Shown here piece by piece: positions 6,746-11,609 of a stretch of DNA of 11,609 nt; within the stretch, counting starts at the first letter, position 1; the number at the start of each line of letters is the position of its first letter. Origin of the DNA: Thermoflexales bacterium (GTDB taxonomy: Bacteria; Chloroflexota; Anaerolineae; Fen-1058); the NCBI GenBank assembly GCA_017882055.1, contig JADGQE010000081.1, positions 1 to 11,609 of the forward strand, in the 5' to 3' direction. A program made the position numbers and the translations under genes. The notes beneath the pieces are model-generated. The model saw nothing but the letters and a program-made list of their open reading frames with translations. It ran no database searches and was not told where the DNA came from.

Positions 6746-8080
6746 TCACATTTGAGCCAGGCAGAAGTCGCGCACGGTTTCATACAACACACGCACGCCA
6801 AAGGCCAGGGTGCTGATCGCGATCCGCTCGTCGTGACCGTGGATCAGCCCATCGAAGGCCATGCCAGGATCGATCTTCATCGGCGCGAAGCCGTAACAGC
6901 GCGTGCCGAGCCGGGCGAACAGCTTGGCATCGGTCGCGCCCGTCAGCATATACGGCAGTACGATCGCGCCCGGATCCGATCGGTTGAGCTGCTGCTCGAT
7001 CGTTTTGAACAACGGCGTATCGACCGGCACTTCAAGCGGCGGCGAAGTCTGCTCGACATCGATCTGGATGCCCGGCCCAAGCCGCGATCGGACTTCACTC
7101 AAAAAAGAATCGACGTTGAAGCCGGGCAGCATGCGCCCATCCAGCCTCGCCTCGGCCTCTGAAGGGATCACGTTGACTTTATGGCCCGCCGTGATCTGAT
7201 TGGGTGAAACCGTGTTGTGCAGAATTGCGCGCAACGTATCGGCAAATGATGACCTGGGCAGAGCTCGAACAGCCGCTTCATGCAGCACCGGATTCAACGC
7301 CGCGCGCAGAGTCAGCCCCGTGAGTCCGCCGATCGAGCGAGCGATACGCTGCACAAAGCCGGCTGCCGTCGGCGTGACGTGCAAGGGCAGCGAATGCGAC
7401 GCTACTCGAACGATTGCCTGCGATAGTCGCAGCGCAGCGTTGTCTGCGTGGGGCACTGAACCATGACCGGGCCGCCCCGACGCGCGGATCTTCAGCCAGC
7501 ACGTGCCCTTTTCGGCCGTTTGAATCGGATAGAAACGCCGCCCCTGCAAATACAGCGTGTAGCCGCCGAGTTCGCTGAGGCCGTATTCGGCCCGCACCAG
7601 ATCGGGATGCTGCTTAATCAGCCAGCCTGCGCCAACGTCACTGTCAATCTCTTCGTCAGCCGTGGCCGCAAAGATGACATCGCGCTGCAGCTCCGGCGCG
7701 AAACGTTTGAGCAATAATATCGTCATCAGCTGCATGACGACGATGCTCTTCATATCGAGCGCGCCGCGCCCCCAGATGCAGCCCTCGGCCACATCGCCGC
7801 TGAAAGGTGGATGCGTCCAGTGATCAGGTTCGGCCGGCACGACATCGGTGTGACCGTACAACAGCAGCGGCTGATGCGAACCGTCGCCGCGCAATCGCGC
7901 AATGCAATTGCCGCGTCCCGGCTCAGATTCCAGCACGATCGGTGCCAGGCCCTCGGCGCGCAGCACACCGGCCAGATATTCAGCGGCAGCCGATTCATTG
8001 CCGGGAGGATTCGTCGTATCGATTCGCAACAAAGCCTGCAAATGCCGCACGGCTTCGTCGGCGATGGCGTCCCATTTCAT
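6746..8080 (-). CDS. M20 family metallopeptidase (carboxypeptidase-like)
   Basis: From ATG 8080 this is a 444-aa M20 hydrolase that cleaves peptide or amide bonds with two zinc ions. Expected ligands are visible (numbering from 8080): H77 and D79 in YGHTDVVP, D109 in GRGALDMKS, the E143-E144 pair in TADEEID, E170 in SELGG, and a late histidine in LIHGHDERI. The dimerisation (lid) domain starts near KIRASGRPGHGSVPH. Layout and length fit the broad M20 group of carboxypeptidase, PM20D1-like and DapE/ArgE enzymes. The opening DEAVRHLQALLRIDTTNPPGNE is typical. The start is uncertain: ATG 8089 and TTG 8104 are also in frame, and none has a Shine-Dalgarno sequence. A tandem duplication and a leader reading frame at the 5' end are described separately. 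The natural substrate is unknown. Confidence 0.9.
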   Translation of the reverse strand: MKWDAIADEAVRHLQALLRIDTTNPPGNESAAAEYLAGVLRAEGLAPIVLESEPGRGNCIARLRGDGSHQPLLLYGHTDVVPAEPDHWTHPPFSGDVAEGCIWGRGALDMKSIVVMQLMTILLLKRFAPELQRDVIFAATADEEIDSDVGAGWLIKQHPDLVRAEYGLSELGGYTLYLQGRRFYPIQTAEKGTCWLKIRASGRPGHGSVPHADNAALRLSQAIVRVASHSLPLHVTPTAAGFVQRIARSIGGLTGLTLRAALNPVLHEAAVRALPRSSFADTLRAILHNTVSPNQITAGHKVNVIPSEAEARLDGRMLPGFNVDSFLSEVRSRLGPGIQIDVEQTSPPLEVPVDTPLFKTIEQQLNRSDPGAIVLPYMLTGATDAKLFARLGTRCYGFAPMKIDPGMAFDGLIHGHDERIAISTLAFGVRVLYETVRDFCLAQM

Positions 8081-8094
8081 GGCGTCCATTTCAT
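8066..8094 (-). repeat. Tandem duplication at the 5' end of the M20 gene
   Basis: On the minus strand ATGAAATGGACGCC (8094-8081) is followed at once by ATGAAATGGGACGCC (8080-8066). The copies differ only by one G in the GG/GGG run. The first copy is therefore 14 nt rather than 15 nt and shifts the frame. The duplication makes the choice of start codon ambiguous. Confidence 0.85.
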
Positions 8095-8121
8095 GGGGTC
8101 CCAATTCGGAGAGGCGGTCAT
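8077..8121 (-). CDS. 14-codon leader frame overlapping the M20 start (or frameshifted true N-terminus)
   Basis: ATG 8121 lies at the 5' end of the predicted transcript and opens the frame MTASPNWDPMKWTP, then TGA. This TGA overlaps the M20 ATG at 8080 as ATGA, the classic arrangement for translational coupling. Alternatively, adding one G in the first MKW copy (8086-8087) joins this frame directly to the peptidase. That would make it the real N-terminus, broken by a one-base deletion or a homopolymer sequencing error. Sequence alone cannot decide between these. Confidence 0.35.
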   Translation of the reverse strand: MTASPNWDPMKWTP

Positions 8122-8128
8122 GCCGAGA

Positions 8129-8137
8129 AGTATACCA
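8129..8137 (-). promoter_or_regulatory. Extended -10 promoter of the M20 gene
   Basis: The minus strand reads TG-G-TATACT, identical to the motif upstream of the glycosyltransferase-like gene. The predicted transcription start is 8122 or 8121, at or one base before ATG 8121, so the transcript would be essentially leaderless. Confidence 0.55.
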
Positions 8138-8207
8138 GTAAATAGTGATCAGTAATTAGTGATCAGTGAAAGGTGATACGCAACACGCAATACGCATTAC
8201 GCATCAC
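8138..8207. repeat. Degenerate tandem heptanucleotide microrepeat (10 units)
   Basis: Starting at 8138 the DNA divides into ten 7-nt units, each beginning GT or GC: GTAAATA, GTGATCA, GTAATTA, GTGATCA, GTGAAAG, GTGATAC, GCAACAC, GCAATAC, GCATTAC, GCATCAC. Two related consensus forms abut, GTGATCA and then GCAATAC. The array fills the space between two divergent promoters. It resembles the short tandemly repeated heptanucleotides known in cyanobacteria. There is no spacer structure, so it is not a CRISPR. Confidence 0.75.
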
Positions 8208-8212
8208 GTTTC

Positions 8213-8221
8213 TGTTATAAT
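8213..8221 (+). promoter_or_regulatory. Extended -10 promoter giving a leaderless trmI transcript
   Basis: TG-T-TATAAT is a perfect extended -10. With the usual spacing the transcript begins at 8228, the A of the trmI start codon. No Shine-Dalgarno sequence could fit, so translation is predicted to be leaderless. The -35 area lies inside the heptanucleotide repeat and shows no TTGACA-like box. Confidence 0.65.
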
Positions 8222-8227
8222 GTTGCC

Positions 8228-9091
8228 ATGACTGAAAAAACTGTTCAACCCAACGACCTTGGCCTGTTCATCAGCCGCGATCACAAACGCTTTCTGATTC
8301 GAATCACGCCCGGCGAGAAATTGCACACGCATCGCGGTATCATCGAGTACGATGCCTGCATCGGCGGCACGTGGGGGCGCGAGATTCTGTCGCATATGAA
8401 TTATCCTTTCCTGCTGCTCGATCCATCCACCGCGGATCTGGTCCAAGACATCAAGCGCACCACTCAGATCATTTATCCCAAAGACATCGGCTACATTCTG
8501 ATCAAACTATCGATCCAGTCCGGCACCACCGTGATCGAAGCCGGCAGCGGATCGGGCGGCTTGACGCTGGCACTGGCGCGTGCGGCAATGCCCGGCGGGC
8601 GCGTGATTTCGTATGAAATCCGGCCCGATGTGCAGAACCTCGCCCGCAAGAACCTCGAACGGGTCGGCTTGCTCGATCGCGTTGATCTCAAACTCAAAGA
8701 CATCGAAGCCGGTTTCGACGAGACCGGTGTCGATGCGGTGTTTCTCGATGTGCCTGAGCCATCGCGCTATTTGCACGTCGCAGCGAATGCGTTGCGCGGC
8801 GGCGGTTACTTCGGCACACTGGTGCCCACCACCAATCAAGTCGTGCGCTTGCTCGAGGCGCTGGCCTTGCAGCCCTTCGGCTTCATCGAAGTGGAGGAGC
8901 TGCTGCTGCGTGGTTACAAAACCGTGGCGCAGCGCCTGCGTCCGATGGATCGGATGATCGCCCACACGGGTTATTTGCTCTTTGCCCGCAAGATCGATCG
9001 CGTGCCTGAAGCCGAATCGCCCGTCGAAGTTAACGCGGATTTTACACCGGAAGAAACTCCCGACCATGAGAATGAAATAGAATCAAAATAA
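8228..9091 (+). CDS. trmI: tRNA (adenine(58)-N(1))-methyltransferase TrmI
   Basis: This 287-aa protein methylates N1 of adenosine 58 in the T-loop of tRNA using S-adenosylmethionine, a modification that stabilises tRNA. The N-terminal beta domain (about 1-75) is followed by RTTQIIYPKDIGYI (77-90), typical of TrmI/Gcd14. SAM motif I is EAGSGSGG at 104-111, the acidic loop is YEIRPD at 129-134, and the catalytic-pocket motif is DVPEP at 174-178. Residues after about 255 are an acidic low-complexity tail not needed by the family fold. The start at ATG 8228 agrees with the leaderless promoter directly upstream. It is 39 nt upstream of the TPR/zinc-ribbon gene and probably cotranscribed with it. 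Confidence 0.92.
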   Translation: MTEKTVQPNDLGLFISRDHKRFLIRITPGEKLHTHRGIIEYDACIGGTWGREILSHMNYPFLLLDPSTADLVQDIKRTTQIIYPKDIGYILIKLSIQSGTTVIEAGSGSGGLTLALARAAMPGGRVISYEIRPDVQNLARKNLERVGLLDRVDLKLKDIEAGFDETGVDAVFLDVPEPSRYLHVAANALRGGGYFGTLVPTTNQVVRLLEALALQPFGFIEVEELLLRGYKTVAQRLRPMDRMIAHTGYLLFARKIDRVPEAESPVEVNADFTPEETPDHENEIESK

Positions 9092-9130
9092 GAAAGACGG
9101 ACAAGTCTGCATTGATTATTGGAGGCTGTC

Positions 9131-9679
9131 ATGTTCGGACCAAGACGCATGCTGCGGCGTGCACTCGGCATGGGTGGGCCATTCCAACAGAAATTCCTGG
9201 AAGGCCAGCAGTTGATGACCGAAGGACGCTTTGTCGATGCGGCAAATGTCTTCAAACAAATCGGCGATGAAGCGTCTGGGCGCGGACGAATTCAACCAGC
9301 CGTGCGCGGGGCGCTGTTGGCTAGCCGTGCCTTCATTCAGGCCAAACAGCCCGACGACGCATTGGCTCAAGCACGGCGCGCACTCGACTGGATGGTCACC
9401 GCCGGCAGTCCGATGCGGGCCACACGGGCCATGCCGATGATCATCGCTCTGCTGCGCGGACACGGCTTCAGCGCCCAGGCCAGCACGCTGGAAAAAGAAA
9501 CGACTAAACGTCTGGCTGAAGCCGGTCTAAAACTCGGTGCATTTCCGGGCGGACCATCGCATTCACTGCCGCCGACTTGTCCGCAGTGCGCCGGGCCGCT
9601 CCGTTCCGACAGTGTCGAATGGATCGACGCCGCCAGCATCGAATGCCCGTGGTGCGGTTCGACCGTGAATACGATCTAG
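9131..9679 (+). CDS. TPR-like protein with C-terminal zinc ribbon, unknown function
   Basis: This 182-aa protein begins at ATG 9131 with GGAGG at 9121-9125. An in-frame TTG at 9119 would place the ribosome site inside the gene and is rejected. Residues 17-90 (FQQKFLEGQQLMTEGRFVDA and ALLASRAFIQAKQPDDALAQ) look like two to three degenerate tetratricopeptide helix pairs, with more helix to about 133. After a Gly/Pro linker, residues 147-180 form a zinc ribbon with CPQC (C150, C153) and CPWC (C172, C175) 18 residues apart. No signal peptide or membrane segment follows the basic N-terminus. TPRs bind proteins and zinc ribbons of this type bind nucleic acid or protein. Location after trmI suggests an RNA- or translation-related role, which is inference only. 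Its transcript ends at the hairpin at 9742-9774. Confidence 0.8.
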   Translation: MFGPRRMLRRALGMGGPFQQKFLEGQQLMTEGRFVDAANVFKQIGDEASGRGRIQPAVRGALLASRAFIQAKQPDDALAQARRALDWMVTAGSPMRATRAMPMIIALLRGHGFSAQASTLEKETTKRLAEAGLKLGAFPGGPSHSLPPTCPQCAGPLRSDSVEWIDAASIECPWCGSTVNTI

Positions 9680-9741
9680 ACAAAACTGCGCGATTCGGTC
9701 CGACATGTTTTGTTGCAAACGCAGGTCTTGCAAAGAATAAA

Positions 9742-9774
9742 AACCGCCGGATGGAGTATTTCCATCCGGCGGTT
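9742..9774. terminator. Strong bidirectional terminator between convergent trmI operon and L25
   Basis: AACCGCCGGATGGA (9742-9755) pairs perfectly with TCCATCCGGCGGTT (9761-9774) around a 5-nt loop. On the minus strand the stem runs into TTTTATTC, a good T-tract ending the L25 transcript. It lies 62 nt past the TPR/zinc-ribbon stop and 40 nt past the L25 stop, so it can serve both. Confidence 0.88.
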
Positions 9775-9814
9775 GCTGTGTGTTGAGAGACAGATTCGTT
9801 GATTGGCCGAATCG

Positions 9815-10495
9815 CTACTTCTTCTCTTTCTCTTCGGCCTCTTCCTCTTCCTCGGTCTTGCCCTTCTTGATCACTTCGGGTTCAGCGAGGGTCGTCACGG
9901 CCGCTGCCACAGCCACCGGCGCTTCGACTTCTTCCACGGCCAGATGCGTGACGCGCACAACCAGATCGTCGGGGTTGGTCAGGACCTTGACCGTAGTCGG
10001 CAACTTGAGATCGCTCACGTGGATCGCATCGCCGACCTTGAGCAGGCCGCTCAGATTGATCACCACGGCATCGATCAGGTCGCCCGGCAGACACTCGATC
10101 TCGATCGTGTCCGAGCCATAAGTCAGGATACCTTCGTTAAGAGCCGCGGCCGGCGAAGTTCCCTCGTAGCGAATGGGGACTTCCACCGTAATCTCTTCGG
10201 TCATCGACACCCCGTAGAAATCAACATGCCACAGGTTGCCTTTGATCGGTTCGCGCTGAATTTCGCGTACCAGCGCCATGTGCGGTTCGGCTTCCCCGGC
10301 GATTCGCAAAGCCACCAGGTGGCTGCTGCCGGCCTTGACCAGGACTTTCATCAATTCGCGATCGTTGGCTTGCAAGTGCACCGGCTCTTGATGGCGGCCA
10401 TACAGCACCGCCGGCACACTGCCCGATCGGCGCAGCGCGCCGATTCGCTTGCCGATAACCGTTCGCGGCGAAACATTCAATTCGATTTGTTCCAT
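9815..10495 (-). CDS. rplY: Large ribosomal subunit protein bL25, CTC form
   Basis: This 226-aa protein binds 5S rRNA in the large ribosomal subunit. The N-terminal L25 domain spans about 1-90 (MEQIELNVSPRTVIGKRIGA, GSVPAVLYGR, LVREIQREPIKGNLWHVDFY). The C-terminal beta domain of the CTC/TL5 form spans about 95-185 (EEITVEVPIRYEG, LPGDLIDAVVINLSGLLKVG). The last 40 residues are an Ala/Val then Glu/Lys-rich tail ending EEKEKK, common in CTC proteins. ATG 10495 is chosen over in-frame GTG 10513; GGGGAG lies about 10 nt upstream of the ATG. The repeat-protein gene ends 84 nt upstream on the same strand without a terminator, so cotranscription is likely. No clear promoter was found in that gap. 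Confidence 0.93.
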   Translation of the reverse strand: MEQIELNVSPRTVIGKRIGALRRSGSVPAVLYGRHQEPVHLQANDRELMKVLVKAGSSHLVALRIAGEAEPHMALVREIQREPIKGNLWHVDFYGVSMTEEITVEVPIRYEGTSPAAALNEGILTYGSDTIEIECLPGDLIDAVVINLSGLLKVGDAIHVSDLKLPTTVKVLTNPDDLVVRVTHLAVEEVEAPVAVAAAVTTLAEPEVIKKGKTEEEEEAEEKEKK

Positions 10496-10558
10496 GCTCT
10501 GAATTCTCCCCACCCGCAGTGCGCTTTCACCCGGCCCCGCAGGTTGTTGCCATGATTT

Positions 10559-10596
10559 AGTTTCGGCGTGACCGCCAGTTTATCGGCGCGACCGCC
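10559..10596. repeat. Imperfect tandem repeat at the 3' end of the repeat-protein gene
   Basis: AGTTT-CGGCGTGACCGCC (10559-10576) is followed by AGTTTATCGGCGCGACCGCC (10577-10596). Each copy can form a small GGCG/CGCC hairpin. The second covers the stop codon at 10580-10582 and the first lies in the gap before L25. No T-tract follows, so it is not called a terminator. Confidence 0.6.
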
Positions 10597-11077
10597 GCAC
10601 AACCTCAGATAAAAACGAGAACAGTCCCAGCATCCCGCCGACTGCCAGCCCGAACAGGATCGCACCGCGCGTGTCGAGCGTCGGCTTGATCTCGCCTTCG
10701 AGGGTCTTGCCGATCACCAGAAAGGCATTGACATTGGCCGCCTGAACGTGATCACCCGCCAGCACAATCACTTCGCTGTCAGCCAGTGTCACTTCCGCAG
10801 CACGCAGCACGCCCAGGCTGGATTGCTCGACGGCCAGTGTATCCGTTCGCGCCGCCAGCGCAATGCTCTGGTTCATTCGAACCGTTTCGGCTTCGATCAA
10901 TTGAACGGCGGAAGTATATAACTCGATCGTATCGGCATCGATTGACTGCGCGGCCGATTGGCGCATCGCGACTTGCTCGGCATCGATCTGGCGGGCCGCA
11001 CACTGCCTGAGCTGAACCGACTGCGCTGTCACAGTGGTGAGAGCCTGCTGGTCGAGCTCGATCGTGTCTTCAGCCAT
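10580..11077 (-). CDS. Protein of eight 15-residue repeats with a C-terminal membrane anchor, unknown function
   Basis: I do not recognise this 165-aa protein. After MAEDT, residues 6-125 divide without gaps into eight 15-residue units. Examples are VQLRQCAARQIDAEQ (21-35), VAMRQSAAQSIDADT (36-50) and IELYTSAVQLIEAET (51-65). The rough consensus is V/I at position 1, L/M at 3, Q-S-A at 5-7, I/L at 11, A at 13 and D/E at 14. The regular spacing of small and aliphatic residues suggests a beta-solenoid with one turn per unit, loosely like bactofilins, though coiled structure is not excluded. Residues 126-134 are a linker, 137-157 a hydrophobic helix (GAILFGLAVGGMLGLFSF), and the protein ends VVRRSRR, giving a tail-anchored topology with the repeats probably cytoplasmic. 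There is no signal peptide. ATG 11077 has no strong ribosome site. A sigma70 promoter and a leader hairpin lie upstream. Confidence 0.8.
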   Translation of the reverse strand: MAEDTIELDQQALTTVTAQSVQLRQCAARQIDAEQVAMRQSAAQSIDADTIELYTSAVQLIEAETVRMNQSIALAARTDTLAVEQSSLGVLRAAEVTLADSEVIVLAGDHVQAANVNAFLVIGKTLEGEIKPTLDTRGAILFGLAVGGMLGLFSFLSEVVRRSRR

Positions 11078-11149
11078 TGTGGGTTACTCGCTCGCCTGCC
11101 CTGTTTGCCTCAGTCTCCAAACCAGCGGAAGGCGAATAGGCAAATAAAA

Positions 11150-11181
11150 GGGCGCGGCCCCTCACACGCGGCGACCCGCCC
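11150..11181 (-). terminator. Terminator-like hairpin in the leader of the repeat-protein gene (attenuator or small RNA end)
   Basis: On the minus strand GGGCGGGTC (11181-11173) pairs with the GGGCC...CGCCC side at 11161-11150, about 9 bp with one bulge, followed by TTTTATTT (11149-11142). It lies about 18 nt after the predicted transcription start at 11199. It would end a transcript of about 58 nt, before the coding region at 11077. A competing GGCG/CGCC hairpin is possible inside the left arm. Confidence 0.5.
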
Positions 11182-11205
11182 CACGGCCCTTCCAACAACG
11201 GCGGG

Positions 11206-11234
11206 ATTGTACCTGTTTTGGCAGGTTTCGTCAA
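11206..11234 (-). promoter_or_regulatory. Strong sigma70 promoter upstream of the repeat-protein gene
   Basis: The minus strand reads TTGACG (11234-11229), a 17-bp spacer and TACAAT (11211-11206), each 5/6 to consensus. The predicted start is 11199, with a leader of about 122 nt. An inverted repeat ACCTG-N6-CAGGT (11211-11226) falls almost wholly within the spacer and is an operator candidate. The MITE at 11250-11350 ends 15 bp upstream of the -35. Confidence 0.7.
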
Positions 11235-11249
11235 GCAACGCCGCGCCCC

Positions 11250-11350
11250 GTGTGCACGCAAAAGGTGTCAGGCAATCAGCGGAAGCGGCTCCCACGCCGC
11301 TTGAGGTCGGGCGTGGGAACCCGACCCGCTGACATGTTTTGCGTGCACAC
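11250..11350. mobile_element. 101-bp MITE with perfect 14-bp terminal inverted repeats and 8-bp target duplication
   Basis: The ends GTGTGCACGCAAAA (11250-11263) and TTTTGCGTGCACAC (11337-11350) are perfect inverted repeats. They are flanked by identical 8-bp direct repeats CGCGCCCC (11242-11249 and 11351-11358), extendable to 9 bp if the terminal C is shared. Inside are two adjacent hairpins: AAGCGGC/GCCGCTT (11283-11302) and GGTCGGG/CCCGACC (11305-11326). Their loops, TCCCAC and CGTGGGAA, are complementary. Outer TGTCA/TGACA and CAGCGG/CCGCTG segments also pair. No protein is encoded. This is the full structure of a non-autonomous transposed element, but the source transposase family is not recognised. 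Confidence 0.85.
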
Positions 11351-11475
11351 CGCGCCCCTGCGTTCTCATCCTCATACCAGGTCAGCAATGGCGTGTCGTA
11401 CCGGTCGAGGATACCAGGCAATAGGTCCTGATCGGGTTCTCCGCTTGTGCCGGCATTTCCTTGCCAAACCTCCAA
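11351..11475 (-). pseudogene. Possible small gene remnant cut by the MITE
   Basis: From TTG 11475 the minus frame reads LEVWQGNAGTSGEPDQDLL, then PGILDRYDTPLLTWYEDENA, up to the target duplication. The composition is protein-like. An extended -10 TG-T-TAAAAT (11505-11497) would start transcription near 11490. The frame then runs into the MITE and becomes low-quality sequence. I do not recognise the peptide, and no ribosome site is evident. It may be a truncated gene or chance. The remaining bases to 11609 show no confident gene on either strand. Confidence 0.25.
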
Positions 11476-11609
11476 CTCGATCCCAGAGCGTAATATATTT
11501 TAACAATCACACGCAATTTGTAATCAGTGAGAGGACGTGCCCAATTGACCGACGATATGCGTCGCGTCATTGCCACCTGGTACTTTGAGCGGTGATTCGG
11601 TCGCGTCGA

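Noticed and set aside
6720..6750. Possible terminator after the M20 gene (CCGG-rich inverted repeat)
   Set aside because: The stem pairs poorly and no T-tract follows on the minus strand.
8138..8207. CRISPR-like short array
   Set aside because: The units are 7 nt, contiguous and degenerate, with no spacers or cas genes.
8507..9067. Minus-strand frame opposite trmI
   Set aside because: TrmI motifs on the plus strand are complete; this frame is its shadow.
9803..10555. Plus-strand open frame of 250 codons opposite L25
   Set aside because: It lies antisense to a clear bL25/CTC gene, and the product is His/Arg/Gln-rich antisense sequence.
11070..11261. Minus-strand frame joining across the deleted MITE into the leader of the repeat-protein gene
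   Set aside because: It would read through a strong promoter and a terminator-like hairpin, and the product is Gly/Arg-rich without a domain.
11382..11576. Minus-strand frame starting MAMTRRISSVNWARPLTDYKLRV, vaguely like a DUF2442 start
   Set aside because: The resemblance covers only a few residues and is lost after LRV. It overlaps the other candidate frame, so it is not supportable.

Overview
The window looks like chromosomal DNA of a free-living, GC-rich bacterium, most likely Chloroflexota (Anaerolineae-like). This rests on recall, not a search. The hints are a GT39-like membrane protein with an HPPG motif, an m1A58 tRNA methyltransferase (TrmI) next to a TPR/zinc-ribbon protein, an L25 protein with a CTC domain and charged tail, and a single-domain response regulator. 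Several genes have extended -10 promoters (TGnTATAMT), two of them essentially leaderless. CGATCG is strongly over-represented. No phage, plasmid, CRISPR, rRNA or tRNA gene was seen.

Layout. Positions 1-1530 (-): 5' part of a multi-membrane glycosyltransferase-like protein, running off the left edge. 1702-2277 (-): DnaQ-type DEDDh 3'-5' exonuclease. 2278-2654: divergent intergenic region with an 81-bp MITE-like element, two possible promoters and a 17-bp palindrome. 2655-6043 (+): three-gene operon for a NatA/NatB (YhaQ/YhaP)-like ABC exporter, one ATPase and two different permeases. A bidirectional terminator at 6194-6226 separates it from a response regulator (6255-6641, -) and an M20 metallopeptidase (6746-8080, -). 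Between the M20 gene and trmI lie two divergent leaderless promoters with a tandem heptanucleotide microrepeat between them. 8228-9679 (+): trmI, then a TPR/zinc-ribbon protein. After a second bidirectional terminator (9742-9774) come ribosomal protein L25/CTC (9815-10495, -) and a gene of eight 15-residue repeats plus a C-terminal membrane anchor (10580-11077, -). The latter has a strong sigma70 promoter and a terminator-like hairpin in its leader. A 101-bp MITE with perfect 14-bp ends and an 8-bp target duplication lies at 11250-11350. The last ~250 bp hold no confident gene.

The functions are mostly housekeeping (tRNA modification, ribosome, export, peptide hydrolysis). The least explained items are the 15-residue-repeat anchored protein, the two small non-autonomous elements, the attenuator/small-RNA-like leader, and the duplicated 5' end of the M20 gene. 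No defence system or biosynthetic cluster was recognised.
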